A stretch of DNA of 64,000 bases from Musa acuminata AAA Group (GCF_036884655.1 NC_088338.1:4411501-4475500), one strand, 5' to 3'. Positions 21,167 to 33,541 are shown, counted from the first letter of the stretch. Notes: generated by a model from the letters alone, not told the origin. A program made the numbers and translations.

Positions 21167-21804
21167 ATGACAATAACAAAGATCGTTGTCAAAAAATTCG
21201 ACAGAAATGTCAACTTCGACATGTGGCAACTTAAGATGAAGGTCATTCTGGTTCAAGACGGAGTTGATTTAGCACTACAGGGAGCTAAGAACATTTTAGA
21301 TCTTGCGGATGACTAAAGGTTGGTTATGGATTTAGAGAATATAGATGCAAAAATTGATGATGAGTATAAGGCCCCATTACTTTTGTGTTCTCTTCCCCAA
21401 TCTTTTAAGCATTTCCGTGATACTATGATTTATGAAAAAGAAATAATTTCGTATCAGAAAATTAAATCTGTACTAAAATCTAAGGAGCAGATAGACAGAG
21501 ATATCACTAGGGAAAGTAGAGGGAATCAGGCTCTAGTTGTCAGGGTAGAATGGATAAAAGAGAATTTGACAGTAGTAGATCTAAATCTAGATCTAAATTC
21601 AGACATAGAAATTTGGAATGCAGATATTGTCATAAAATGGGGCACATTAAGGCTGATTGCTTTAAATTGAAAAATAAATTAAAGCAAAAGAAAAAAATTA
21701 TTGAGAAAACTACTAAGTCTGCTGAAGCTAGTGTAGCAGCTGATGAGAATGATGGAAATATTTTCTTTGCTACTGATGACAGGACGAGGTCTAAAAATGA
21801 ATGA
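21167..21804 (+). pseudogene. Copia gag, unit B
   Basis: Starts ATGACAATAACAAAG just after the primer site. UBN2/gag-type segment [18 protein letters not shown] and zinc knuckle [14 protein letters not shown] (C-x2-C-x4-H-x4-C). It is broken by a stop near 21314 and a frame change near 21540. About 60 codons present in copy C between the first stop and LLCSLPQ are missing here. Confidence 0.75.
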
Positions 21805-22881
21805 ATTTTAGATTCGGGTTGTTCTTATCACATGTGTCCTAATAGAGATTTGTTTTCCACATATGAATCTTATAATGGTGGAATTGTTTTGATGGGCAAT
21901 AATGTAGCATATAATGTTGTTGGTAGAGGAACAATCCGAATTAAAATGCATAATGGTATTGTGAGGACGCTCACTAATGTTAGACATGTTCCTGATTTAA
22001 AAAAGAATCTCATCTCTTTAGGCACCATAGAAGCCCTTGGGTGTAAATACGCAACTGAATGTGGAGTTATGAAAGTTTCTAGAAATGCCCTTATTGTTAT
22101 GAAAGCTTGTAGGTCTGGTAGCTTGTATATTTTGCAGGGAACTACTGTCACAGGCTCAGTTGCAGTCTCGTCATCATTATTGTCTGATTCTGACATCACC
22201 AAATTATGGCATATGTGTTTGGGTCATATGAGTGAAAAATGTTTGAGAATATTAAGCAAAAGGGGTCCACTTTGCGGACAGAGTATTGGGCCACTAGATT
22301 TTTGTGAACACTGCATTTTTGGAAAGCAAAAAATAGTCAGTTTCAATTCTCCGGTAGTTCACAAAACAAAAGGTACTCTTGACTATATTCATTCAGACTT
22401 TTGGGGTCCAGCTCATGTTCAGTCTAAAGGTGATGCTAGGTATATGTTGACTTTCATCGATGATTATTCCAAGAAAGTTTGAGTTTATTTTTTGAAGCAT
22501 AAAAATGATGTTTTTCTAACCTTTAAATAATGGAAGACTTTCATTGAGAAGCAAACAGGTAAACAGGTTAAGCGGCTTCGAACAGATAATGACATGGAAT
22601 TTTGTGAAGGTGACTTTGATGAATTCTACAAAAATGAAGGAATTATTCGGCATCGTACTGTTAGGATGATGCCTCAACAAAATAGTGTGGCCAAACGTAT
22701 GAACAAAACACTCTTGGAGAGAGCAAGATGTATGATCTCAAATGCAAGGTTGACAAAGGACTTTTGGGCAGAGGCGATTAATATGGCCTGTTACGTTGTC
22801 AACCGCGCTTTTCTGCAACACTTAACTTTAAAACTCTGGAGGAAGTTTGGTCAGGTACTCCTGCTGATTACTCTGATTTAA
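21805..22881 (+). pseudogene. Copia protease, GAG-pre-integrase and integrase, unit B
   Basis: The protease motif [10 protein letters not shown] is retained, although the codon before it is TGA where copy C has TGG. The pre-integrase segment [17 protein letters not shown] and CEHCIFGKQ follow. The integrase core shows [10 protein letters not shown] and LRTDNDMEF, but the third acidic residue is replaced: NSVAKRMN, where copy C has NGVVERMN. Stops lie near 22482 and 22527. Integrase is therefore inactive by both truncation and loss of the catalytic Glu. Confidence 0.75.
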
Positions 22882-22904
22882 AAATTTTTGGGTGTCCAGC
22901 ATAC

Positions 22905-23600
22905 ATGCATATAAATGATGGAAAATTAGAGCCTCGAGCTAAAAAATGTATTTTTCTTGGGTATGCTTCTGGGGTGAAAGGATACAGATTATGGTGTTCT
23001 GATCCAAAATCCCCAAAATTTGTAATCAGTAGATATGTTAATTTTGATGAATTGTCTATGTTATCTTCTAAAGAAGAATCTACTAGTTGTACAAATGATA
23101 GTGTGCAGAAGCAGGTGGAGCTTGAGATTGGTAGTTCTAATTCTTTTCAGTCTAACTCTTCTATTCAAAGAATACCGGTAGATGGTCCCGAGTCTACTAA
23201 CGAAGATGATCTAGAGGAAGCACAATATTTCATAGCCAAGGATAGACCACGGAGAGATATTCGACCACCACAAAGATATGTAAATTTGGTTGCATATGCT
23301 TTGTCTGTTGAAAAAGAAATAAGTGAAGTTAGTGAGCCTACTACCTACTCAGATGCAGTTTCTTATGATAATTCTACTAAGTGGTTGATTGCAATAAATG
23401 AAGAAATAGAATCTCTCTAATCTTGTGAAGCCGCCTTCGAGTAAGAAAATTGTTGGATGCAAATGAGATATCATTGCTGAGGGAAAGGTCCTTGTTCAGA
23501 AAATTCATACGAAGGACAATCTAGCTGATATGTTTACGAAGCCTCTTTCGGTTTACAAGTTCAAGAAATGCTTGGACTTGGTTGGTATTCATTGTTGGTG
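22905..23600 (+). pseudogene. Copia integrase C-terminus fused to RNase H tail, unit B
   Basis: MHINDGKLEPRAKKCIFLGY and GVKGYRLW are the usual integrase C-terminal/linker sequences of copia elements. After RT residues NEEIESL and IVGCK the frame joins the RNase H tail (KIHTKDNLADMFTKPL). All catalytic RT sequence is absent. The same junction is seen at 40281-40320, so the deletion predates the B-C duplication. Confidence 0.75.
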
Positions 23601-23965
23601 ATTGGCCGTTGGGACTTTTATGAAGGTGGAGCAAGTTTTGTTGGGACATGCTAAGGTGGAGATTTGTTAGTTTGGCAAGTCTCATAGTCCCACATTGGAA
23701 AAATCAGGCTTGTTATCTCCTATTATAACTATAAATAAGGGTCTGAGCTTTGAAATCAGATGCACCATAAAAAAATCTAATTGTTTGCTTTAAGTTTTTC
23801 TTATTCATTATTTTATAACCTAGAAACATCTTCGTAAGACAATGTAGGTCAATTGGCTGAACCAGTAAATCTGGTGTTTTTGTCGCTTTTGTTTTTTTCG
23901 CTTTATTGTCTTTGTTGGGTTGTCAAAATTATCATTTGGTAAATTTCCTTGAAGTAGCTCTAACA

Positions 23966-25350
23966 GTAATGTCAAAATTTTACCGAGATTTAGAGACACT
24001 GAATTTGGCAGAAACAATTTCTTATCTGACTAGCTCTACCGCAAAGTAAAGCATAATCTGAGTTTTATTTAAGACTACAAATCTGGATCACATAAAAAAA
24101 TCCTTTTTCTGCAGAAAACCTTGTGCATTGCTTGCTGGCTTTATCTCTTCATTAAGTCACATTTCTTAATTTCTTGATATATTTGGTTGAACCAATTTCT
24201 TTGGTCCTCACATGCTTTCCAGGCTGTTGCAGTTCCATGGCCAGAACTGCACTAAATCTTTGTCGATCTACTACAACTGATACCTCCAATCCCGAATCTC
24301 ACGGCCACGGTAAAGTGAATACAGTCTTATCTTCATCATGGTTACATTGGATGTCTTATTGTAATCTCTTTATGCCTTTAATTCTTGAAGTCTATATCTT
24401 TCTTCCAAATGTTTGTTTATGATTACACGTTGCAATCCTTTAAAGACCATACATTATTAGATTGTAACTACCCTTCACTGTTGGATTTCCACCTCCCCTG
24501 GCTGGAAGTGTGTGCACCTCATGAGATCTCTAATAACAGTATCGAATACACCTACATGTCATTCTTCTCGCCATCGTGTATTCAATGGGTTAAAGATTAA
24601 TAATACCTTATGATGCATGTGTTCAAAAGGTTGCGATTGATAGATATACTGTGGTTGTTTTCATGACTCGAATCATAAATTTGGTATGAAGTCATGTTGT
24701 TTTTAAACTCCCGAGTGCAAATAAGATTCTTTCTTTAAAGGTATGAGAGGTGTTTAGTAATGGAAGTCTCTTGTCTTGATTCTATTGGCCATTTCCCATA
24801 TGAACAGTGGATTTTTTCGTATAAGTCTAGTTCATAATTCTACAAGTCTAATCATTGATACTGAGATCCCAACGAGGGACTTTGTTGTGTCACATTTTTG
24901 GGAGATGAACAAACACACAATATAAAAAATACAGCAAAAAGATCAACATTCATCAAGATCCAAATATAGGAAAAACTCGTCTCAAATTTAAGACTTTGAG
25001 AGTGAATTGAAGAGTGGCTTTTGGGTAACCATTAGGTTCTTCTTAATCTATGGTAATGGCTGATGGACACAACAGCAGCCTATTCACCTCTATTGCAGCC
25101 ACCCTCGGCCAATTCTCTCATAGGAGGGAGACACAACACACAAGATCATATATCCTGCACAGATTTGCCATCATAAATTGTACTAATAATCATAATAAAA
25201 GAACTCATGCATAGAATTTTGCTCTTTGAATTCAATCGCATTTGTATAGTCTCGACGTTATAGTCGGAATCCAACAAGAAACCAAAGAAAGGGAGTCGTC
25301 ATGTAGAGGAGGAAGCAACGTAGTGATCACCACGAACTCCTCGCTTCAGT
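23966..25350. other. ERD2 downstream spacer, unit B
   Basis: Copy of 4340-5670. No gene recognised. From about 25225 it enters the inverted duplication formed by m and p. Confidence 0.5.
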
Positions 25351-25354
25351 AGGA

Positions 25355-26320
25355 TCACTTTGCTTTCTTCTGCATCTTCTTCTCCCTCTGTATCTCCATC
25401 CTCCGCTTCCTCGCCAACCTCGACGCCTCCTTCCTGTCCTCGCCTTGTATCTGCAATTGCAGCTCCCATCCCCACCGCAACGCCTCGGACGTCTCCCCCG
25501 GCGGTAGGACGCTGGCGAGCGTCGGATGGCGGACGAGCGCCGGTGGTGAAGGCTGGCAGAGGCGAAACTCCAGGTCCAGCTTAATGTGATGAGCAGGAGC
25601 AGGAGCAGGAGCAGCCGCCGCCTTCTCCAGCTGATGGGAAGTTTCAATCAAGGTTAGTCGCGGAAAGGGAAGAGAAGGTAGGCGAGAAAAAGAAGAACTG
25701 CTTCCCTCCTTACTTTTTCTTACCTCCTTGCACCACCGCTTGGGGTTCTTGAACTGCTTCCCCCGAGGCAAGGGAGCCGCGCCTCTCGGCCCGGCGTCGT
25801 TGTTCTCGGAACGGTTCCGAGGGACCGAGGGCGGCGGTGCGCTCGACCCGGCGTCGCCGTCCACAGTGTGCGTCTCCTGTCGCAAGGTCGCCACGCCGTC
25901 GTTGTGCTCAGGACGATTCCCCGGAAGTGAGGGGAGTGCCGCGCTCGACCCGGCGTCGTTTTCCACAATATACCTGCTGTGACCCGCGGTCGCCACCGCG
26001 CTCGGCCCGGCTTCGTCTTTGTCGCCGTTGCTCCCAGAAAACGATAATGGAGTCACGGGGCTGGCGGAGCGAGGGCCCCCGCAGCCGTCTCCTCCCCCCT
26101 CGTCGGCCGTCGGAGGCGGAGGGTGAGGAACATTATAAGGTAGACTTGGAAGAGTAGGAGGAAGAGTGCGGGGCTTCTTAGTGCCCCAGCTAGACGTGCC
26201 GGCGACGAGGGATAAGTTGCTGCGGCGGACTTCGTCGTCGAGGATGAGTTCCCCAAGATCGCACAGAATGCGAGCCACCTCGAGTTCCTTATCGGTCGGC
26301 GGCTCCCCCAGCGGCCACAT
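25355..26320 (-). CDS. Unknown repeat/EAR-like protein, m copy, unit B
   Basis: Start ATG at 26320 (MWPLGEPP). Exons 26320-25724 (199 codons) and 25630-25355 (91 codons plus stop), again with a 93-bp intron without stops. It is 290 residues if spliced. Compared with unit A, one 34-residue repeat is absent in frame (two remain), and the final Arg codon region reads TGA three residues early (CGA to TGA), so the tail ends KKMQKKAK. LDLEFRL and the basic tail are kept. No inactivating change is seen. The TATA box and leader match unit A. Confidence 0.6.
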   Translation of the reverse strand: MWPLGEPPTDKELEVARILCDLGELILDDEVRRSNLSLVAGTSSWGTKKPRTLPPTLPSLPYNVPHPPPPTADEGGGDGCGGPRSASPVTPLSFSGSNGDKDEAGPSAVATAGHSRYIVENDAGSSAALPSLPGNRPEHNDGVATLRQETHTVDGDAGSSAPPPSVPRNRSENNDAGPRGAAPLPRGKQFKNPKRWCKEVRKSKEGSSSSFSRLPSLPFPRLTLIETSHQLEKAAAAPAPAPAHHIKLDLEFRLCQPSPPALVRHPTLASVLPPGETSEALRWGWELQLQIQGEDRKEASRLARKRRMEIQREKKMQKKAK

Positions 26321-26836
26321 CTCTCGTTCTCTCTCTCTGGCGGCAATGAGAAACGGGGGCGGGGGGGCGGGCAATCGAGAGGGCACGAGCTCTGGATCGA
26401 CTGTGCATGGGAAAGAGAAGGGAACTACTTATATAGAAATCCCTAACCTGCGGTCACGTGTAGGATGAATCCTCGTAGTATTCCGACTCGGACTCCGCCC
26501 TTTCTTTCCGGGCTCACTTGGGATTTAACTCCAGAGGTTTCGGAACCTTCGACGCCTTTTCTTCTTCCAATAATACCCTTTCGTACCCACATTACTCGTT
26601 TACCACGTGTCTCGATGGACGGATCGGATTCCTCTAGACTTGCTCCATATAACCCAGACGGACGCCTGCGGGGCAAAAACGACATAGAACAAGAAGATCT
26701 CGTTACATTAGCAGTTCCCTTCTCTTTCCCGTGTAGTCGATCCATCTCGCCCTTGCCCTCTCAATCCCCCCTTCTGTTCCCCCTTCTCATCGCCTCCAGC
26801 CTCCGCCGCCCAGACGAAGAAGAGAGAGAGAGAGAG
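26321..26836. promoter_or_regulatory. Shared bidirectional promoter region of m and p, with two G-boxes (unit B)
   Basis: The 516-bp interval lies between divergent ATGs. For m: CTTATATA at about 26427-26434 (TATATAAG on the minus strand). For p: the homologous place at about 26700 reads TTACATTAG, a degraded TATA. Two CACGTG palindromes (26455-26460 and 26604-26609, both flanked as CACGTGT) are G-box/ABRE-like sites for plant bZIP/bHLH factors by established consensus; their activity here is untested. A GA-rich leader precedes both ATGs. Confidence 0.5.
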
Positions 26837-28324
26837 ATGTGGCCGGTGCAGGAGCCGCCGATTGATAAGGAACTCGAGGTGGCTCGCATTCTGTGCGATC
26901 TCGACGAATTCCACCTCAAGGACGAATTCCGCCGCAGCAACTTATCCCTCGTCGCCGGCATGCCTAGCTGGGGCACCAAGAAGCCCCCGACTCTTCGTCA
27001 CAAACCGCCCGGTCCTCTCCCTCCCCCTCCTCCTACTCTTCCAAGTCCACCTTCTGTCCCTTCCCCTCCCCCTACTCTTCCAAGTCCACCTTCTGTTCCC
27101 CCCCCTCCCCCTCCCCCTCCCCCTCCTCTTCCAAGCCCACCTTATAATGTTCCTCCTCCCCCGCCTCCGATAGCCGAAAAGGAGGGAGGAGAGGGCTGCG
27201 GGCGCCCGCGCTCCCCCAGCCCCGTTACTTCGTTGTCGTTTCGTGGGAGCAGAGTCGGCGGCGACAACGACGACGCCGGGCCGAGCGCAGTGGCGACCTC
27301 GGATCAGGGCAGGCATACGGTGGAAGACGACACCGGGTCGAACGCGGCGCTGCCCTCACTTCCGGGGAATCGTCCTGAGCACAACGACGCGGTGGTGACC
27401 TCGGGTCAAGGGTGGCATTCTGTGGACGACGACGTCGGGCCGAGCGCGGCGGCGACCTCGGTTCCGGGGAATCGTTCGGAGCACGACGACGCGTTGGCAA
27501 CCTCGGGACAGGGGACGCACAATGTGGACGGCGACGCCGGGCCGAGCGCTGCGCCGCCCTAGGTCCCTCGGAATCGCTCCAAGAACAACGACGCCGGGCC
27601 GAGCGGCGCGGCCTCCTTGCCTCGGTGGAAGCAGTTCAAGAGCACGAAGCGGCGGCAGAAGGAGGTAAAGAAGAAAGAAAGAACATGTGATCATCTCTTG
27701 CTGTGGTATTCGTGACGCCTTCTTGATGATGATTGGCTACGGTTGTGGATGTGAAACAGTGTATGGAAGAACAGCGCGCCATGATGAATTCGCTTATGGA
27801 AGAGCAAGCAAATCTTAGAAGTGTGAGCTTTCTATATGATCCTTTTCCATAATCTTGACGAGGCTCTAACAGTTCTTTTCTTCTGTCATCTTTCCTCAGG
27901 AAACAGAAGCTTACAGAAGACGACTCGAGATACAGAAAGCAAGCAACTCCGTGCTCCAAGAAATGGTTGGTGGACTCTTACTCTTTCTCGTTTTCCTTGT
28001 CTTCCCTCTCCGAGGAGGATTCCCGCTAACCCTTCATTGAAACTTTCAGCCGGAAAAGGCGGCGGCTGCTGCTCCTGCTCATCACAATAACCTGGACCTG
28101 GAACTCCGCCTCCGTCAGCCATCACCACCGGCGTTGGTCCGCCACCCGACGCTCGACGCGTCCGACCGCCGGGGGAGACGACCGCAGCATGGCGGTCGGG
28201 ATGGGAGCTGCAAATGCAAATGCAAAGCGCGGACAGCAAGGTGGCGTCGAGGTTGGCGAGAAAGCGGAGGATGGAGATACCGAGGGAGAAGAAGATGCAC
28301 AAGCGAGCAAGGCGATCCGACTGA
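26837..28324 (+). pseudogene. Unknown family, p copy of unit B, only copy with all four exons
   Basis: Exons 26837-27664 (276 codons), 27760-27822 (21), 27900-27965 (22) and 28050-28324. This copy shows the full family architecture: MWPVQEPP N-terminus, SWGTKKPP, a long proline-rich tract (runs of P with LPSPPSVP units, about residues 55-105), 34-residue acidic repeats, KQFK basic segment, coiled coil encoded by exons 2-3 (MMNSLMEEQANLR; AYRRRLEIQKASNSVLQEM), then LDLELRL and a basic tail. Two lesions: TAG at 27560-27562, where the m copies have TCG, and a one-base deletion near 28158 relative to the A copy, which shifts the C-terminal frame. Probably a pseudogene, though a protein from exon 1 alone (241 residues) remains open. 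Confidence 0.65.
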
Positions 28325-28760
28325 AGCGGAGTGGTCTTGAAGATTACTGAGTTGCTTCTTCCTCCACATGATGACTCCCTTTCTTTGGTTTCTTGTTGGA
28401 TTCCGGCTGTAACTGCGAGATTATACGAAAGCAATTGAATTCAAAGAATGAGAGACTGTTCATGAGTTCTTTCATTTTTTGTTTCATGCTGGCGAAGAAC
28501 TGCAAATCTATGCAGGATATATAAAGTATCAACTTGATTAAATTGATCTTTCTCAGTGAATAATTGATCCAAAATGCTTCGTGTAAGCCAATGGTTGTTG
28601 ATCGATATAGTCCTATAGATGCACTCAATTCTGGACATTGAAAGTTGATAAGGTAATATTGTGGTAATCAATCTTGTCTCTCCAATTGGTCAAGACGTTA
28701 ACGTGGAAAAACAAGGGTCCAATCATCCCTCTTAGAACATTGTTATGGAGGAATATGATT
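28325..28760. other. p gene 3' flank, unit B
   Basis: Same as 14270-14707 in unit A. No gene seen; it probably holds the polyadenylation region. Confidence 0.4.
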
Positions 28761-29340
28761 TGTCGACCCTGTAGACAAAAGTCCATGGAGGTCCATTTGG
28801 GCTAGCTCGATCGACGTCCATTGACAACAATCTACGGGTGATCGATCGGGTCTATCTGCCCCCCCTAGCTCGACGGATATCCATAGGCAACAATCTATGA
28901 GTGATCGATCGGGTCTGTGCCACCCCCCCTTATGAAGATGTTATAGTCATTACAGGCATACTGCCTCCATTGATGGAATATCAATGGGAAGGTACTATGG
29001 GCATTACAAGTAATTCCTTTGATCGAATAGGTATAAAAGTCAACCCCCGGTGCCCGTCCAAGGGTCAGATATATTTATAATTAACCATCTTACATTACAA
29101 AACCATCTCAAAACTAACATAAGTATCGGAGGGGCTGTGCCAAGAAACACCCCCAACCAACACTAGCCTTTGTGCAAGGACACATCGACGAGTCGAAATC
29201 CTTCTTGGCCTACTCTCAAGCCCACCTCATATGCTTAAACTCTACTCGAAAGACCATCTAGGTGCCACCTCATCCACCTCGGGGCCCAATCAATCACCTC
29301 GAAGAACTATTACGTAGGATTTTCGGACGCCCTGTGCCTT
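28761..29340 (+). repeat. Probable LTR-derived sequence (unit B copy)
   Basis: Second copy of the TGTCGACC-starting block at 14708, with GGTATAAAAGTC near 29031 and GGAGGGGCTGTGCCAAG further on. Limits are as uncertain as in unit A. Confidence 0.5.
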
Positions 29341-30705
29341 TAGGTCAGGATTGAACTAGTAAGTAGGTTTGATTCAAGTTGGCAAATAGCTTAAAATAAA
29401 TAAGTTTACTATATCATCATCAAACTAATATACTAAATATATACAAATGTAAAAACTAAAATTAATGGAAGTAAGAGTGTTGAGCTAAGGATGAGACTAG
29501 GTGCAAGTAGGATTAGGTTGCTTAGAGATCGACCAAGTTTATGTAAAGGCTCATAGTGGTGATTGGAATTATTGACTTAAAGACTTTGATACTTATGCAA
29601 TAACTTATATACATAGTAGGAGTGTTCATTGCCATCCTAAGATGACAAATTCGATGTCATGGAGCATACAAATTTTCTTTTGACATGGTAGAAAAGGTAA
29701 TGTCCAAGGGACTCTAATTGTGCAGTGGATTTAGTATATGTTGTTAAGCGTTATGAGCACAACAAAAAGTTGTGTCATCAAAGAGTCATGATCTAGCAAA
29801 TGCATTTATAATAATGAAATAGTGTATAATATTATTCTCAGCAAGATAGAGTATTCCAAGAAGATGATTATCTCCAAATCTTCCAAGAAAAGAATATAAA
29901 GAGGAAAGCTACTCTAGCACGATAAGTATCCAAGGGGTACGTCTTGAGTTTTTTAGTGAAGAATTTGTGTAATGAATCACATATTTCAAGAAGATATCTC
30001 GAGATGGAATCTTTCTAAAGTTCCAAAGAGGTTAAAATTGAGTAAGTAACAAATATTCATCACAAGATCTTACATTAAGTGATGCATTATGAGATTAGGT
30101 CGGGACTCAAATGAAGGCAATACCAAAGGTAAAGATACATATAAAGCTGATGAGAAAAACATTAGACACAACAAAGGACTAACCTATGTAGTGATGGACA
30201 TAGGGCCACCATCATATCAATACAAACCAAGAAATAGAGAGCTTTGGTTAGACTTAGTGTTTAACCCAAGCCACATAAAAATAGTCAACTTCAAATGTGA
30301 ACATGGAGCGAAAGCACTAACTTTGTAAAACTTTTTCTTGAATAGAGATGGAGGATATAAATACTTACAAAGGCAAAATTGGAGTCACATTGTATCCTTA
30401 GTTTTCTCATTATAACGGGGCAAAGCCATTTTGTATGATACCAAAGTCAAAGTGGGCTTCGAGGCATATACACATTATATTCGTGAGGTGATTGATGAAA
30501 GGATTAAGATAAGAGATAAACACAACTTGTAGCAATGTAGTTGGAGTTTGAAGGCCTCGGCATAGGGCATAAGGCTATAAAGACGGGTGTCTTTGAAAAA
30601 TATGTTGAAGTGTTATTGTTCCGGTTGCCACAAAGAAAATGATATATAACAGAGATTGTGTTGAAGTTAAAAGACCCAAAATCTAAACAATGCTATACTA
30701 ATTTT
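29341..30705. other. AT-rich spacer, unit B
   Basis: Copy of 15301-16592. The 79-codon ORF at 30089 is not conserved as an ORF in unit A (stops there), so it is not taken as a gene. Confidence 0.4.
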
Positions 30706-31500
30706 TGTTAGGAATGAGTCGGTACTAAGAGGGGGGGGGGGGAGGGGGTGAATTAGTACAGCGGTAAAAATCATGTCGGTTCTGAAAATCTCTTCGTTTC
30801 ATACGATAAAAATTGATTTCGGAAACTTAAAAGCGTATGCGAGTATCAGCATAGTAAAAGCACAGTAAGAAGGTAAGGAGGTTTGCAGTAAGATGAATTG
30901 CATAAAAGAGAAGGCAAATCGAATTTTTATAGTGGTTCGATCGTCGTGACCTACATCTACTCTACTGATTCCTCTTCCGTCGAGGCCACCGACATCCATT
31001 ATCGATCTTCCTTTAATAGGTGAAGATCAACCTCCTTCTTACACCCTTATTCTCCTTTTCACAGATTTAGGAGACAACCTTTATATGCACACAATCCTCT
31101 CTAAACAGAATTCTAAGTTTAAGCTAGAGGAGGGGATTTCTCAAGAGATTTCAATAGCGTTTTCTCACTTTTAAACTATCTGTGCTTGTGTGTCTTAACC
31201 AGGGATGAGAGGAGTATTTATATGCCTCAAGTTTATTCAAACTTGGAGCCTAAAAATATCCCATCTCGGATTTCCTAGGTATGGGTGGTACCACCGCTTG
31301 TGCTAGGCAATGCCACCGCCAATGTCAATCTGACACTGTACTGGGTAGTACCACCGCCTAACAGGGGTGGTGCCACTGCTTGGCACCCTGCCATTGGGCG
31401 ATACCACCATCCAGAATTCCTGAGGTGTTGTTCCCTAGGCGGCGCCACCGTCGGCCAGGCTTTTAGCATCCTTGTTGGGCCTTGAATCCGACCCAAACAG
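30706..31500 (+). repeat. LTR-like sequence with poly-G tract and GGTACCACCGC motifs (unit B)
   Basis: Starts TGTTAGGAATGAG with 12 G's at about 30731. It contains GAGGAGTATTTATATGCC (TATA-like, about 31210) and several copies of a TACCACCGCC/GGTGGT motif at 31285-31450. The composition resembles an LTR of a larger element; neither end nor coding region could be assigned. Confidence 0.45.
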
Positions 31501-32561
31501 AGTTGATGGGATTACTTCTCAATCCCAACTCCAATTATGTGCTAACTATGATTCCTAAGATATATTCTAAGTAAAATAAGTCTGGTTTCTTCCAGTGAGC
31601 TTCCGACGATCTCTCGGTAATGTTCCAACGGACTCCCGGCAAGCTCTTGGGCTTCACGACAATCTTCTTGGCGAGTTCCGATGAGCTTCTTTAGCAAGCT
31701 CCTGGACTTCTCGGTTGGTTCCGGCAGAACTTTTGAAGAACGTCCAGACTTCCGACGAACTCTCGAACTCCCAATGAAATCGCATTATTGACTCCGGAAC
31801 TTCATTTTGCTTTATGTCTTGCTATCATAGTTAATCCTGCACACATAAAAATACACTTCGATCTGGACAATTATTACTAAGCATGAATCATGTCGTCCGA
31901 CATGTCATTGATCCATCGATGCTTCATCCGATTCTTCAGCGCATCGTCCTCTCTTACGGCCTATTGCCCAATCGGCCAGTTGACCTCCGTAACTTCGATA
32001 TCCTTGGCACAATATCCACTATTCTTGGCTCGATGCCCGAATCCATAGCCCAACGCCTTCTGTCGATACGTCGATCGATCCTCCGGCGTGACATCCAATT
32101 TTCTGACATGTTTCTCCAGCCAAACATTATTCTTCCTACTTTAAATATCTCTCCCTGGTCGAAGCATCTTGCGTCACTTAAAATGTAAATCAAATTATAA
32201 ATACTATCAATTGGTTTCAATATCAAAATATGAGATTCAACAAATTTCAATGAAGTTAGGGGAGTTTGAAAGCTATTGGCGATAAACTATCGTAGAACTA
32301 CACTTTGTCTATGATAACCCAATATTGTGGGGACTGATCAAGTGGATAAAAGTTGATTGCTAGAGGAGTGAACATAATTGGAGATAGTGAAAGCTCTATA
32401 ACTTGTTGGTAGAAGCCACATAAGAAAGATCATGGTACAAGTCTATCGCAACCATATCAAACAGTAATGGAGATATTGATAGGAGGTAATGGAGATATTG
32501 CTAGGAGGCAACACTGAGTCAGAGTGTAATAGTTCTAGGCAATACAATATTATGCTAAATC

Positions 32562-32563
<2 letters not shown>

Positions 32564-32601
<38 letters not shown>
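32564..32601. repeat. (GA)n microsatellite
   Basis: About 19 GA units; the unit A counterpart near 16932 has only about four. Confidence 0.95.
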
Positions 32602-32604
<3 letters not shown>

Positions 32605-33199
32605 TTATCCAAAGGAATTGTTGGAATTGTTAGGAGCCAATTTGAGTTTTGCATATGAACATGTGGCAAGTTTGTTGCTGGGAGAGAAATGAATTTGATA
32701 GGGGTCCTACAAAACTACATTGAAGGCATAAAGTTTTCCCATGAAGATAATTTTATGAAATCATTGATCATTGCTCGATCTTGGAAAGGTTTATCGAACC
32801 ATCTAAGCATTTCAATTACATATAGATTTGTGTTAATGAGACTATGAACCTAACTTATGTGTCAAGGTGACCAAGCATCCAAGATGACATGAAAGGCTAA
32901 TATTGAGTCGACATTGATACGGATAATATTGATATATCGATGTATTGAACTAATAAGGTGTCTAACAAGATGTCTAATATGATGTGATATGTTGACACAT
33001 TGTCAACATGTTAATTAATATAAAAATATGAGGAGGTATTTTAACATAATTTATACATAATATCAAATCTTGTGACATGTAATTTCAAATGAATAGTGTA
33101 TAATAGTTACATATTCACATGTAGCATGTTTGTTGCTTGGTGTTGGGAGACCAATGAATTTAATAAAGGTTCCATTGTTACTTAAGTCAATAGGAGATT

Positions 33200-33203
<4 letters not shown>

Positions 33204-33242
<39 letters not shown>

Positions 33243-33258
33243 GTGTGTGTGTGTGTGT
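33204..33258. repeat. Compound (GA)n-(GT)n microsatellite
   Basis: About 18 GA units followed by about eight GT units; not present in unit A. Confidence 0.95.
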
Positions 33259-33541
33259 TATTTACTCTCATTGTTGACGAGAGCCATAGAAACACACTTG
33301 AGACTTTCTTACAGAGAATTTAAAAAATTATCGGAGATAATTGGAGTGTGATCGGACAAAGGTAATATCATGAAATCATCTATCATTACTCAATCTCAAG
33401 AAAGATTATTGAATCATCGAGCATTACAACTACATAAACAAGTTTGTGTTGATAAGATGATAGAAACCCAACTTATGTGTCAAGATCGCTGAGCATCAAG
33501 ACGACATGGAAGACAAACTAATATTGAGTTGACAAAATGAT

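Larger units (their letters stand above)
20727..23965 (+). mobile_element. Ty1/copia LTR retrotransposon (Tork-like), RT/RNase H deleted, unit B
   Basis: The 5' LTR is 20727-21126 (TGTTAG...CTAATA), followed by the primer-binding site TGGTATCAGAGC (21131-21142), complementary to initiator tRNA-Met. The 3' LTR is 23665-23965, preceded by a purine-rich stretch and missing about 100 bp internally. Inside lie gag, protease and integrase; the polyprotein then jumps from the RT beginning (KWLIAINEEIESL) to the end of RNase H (IHTKDNLADMFTKPL). There is no target duplication: TGTTG precedes the left LTR, but the right flank is ERD2 3' sequence, so about 0.8 kb of the gene was lost with or after the insertion. 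It is the same insertion as 37331-40847. Confidence 0.85.
25225..28460. repeat. Large imperfect palindrome formed by head-to-head m and p genes
   Basis: The 3' flank, last exon, first exon, leader and proximal promoter of m (minus strand) recur in inverted order in p (plus strand). For example, AACAAGAAACCAAAGAAAGG at about 25270 corresponds to CCTTTCTTTGGTTTCTTGTT at about 28380. The arms differ by the presence of exons 2 and 3 and of a proline-rich expansion in p only. The centre is the 516-bp interval 26321-26836. Confidence 0.8.

Noticed and set aside
31285..31496. ORFs with GGTTH/VVPPP-like repeats on both strands
   Set aside because: They come from repeated TACCACCGCC/GGTGGT motifs in LTR-like sequence.
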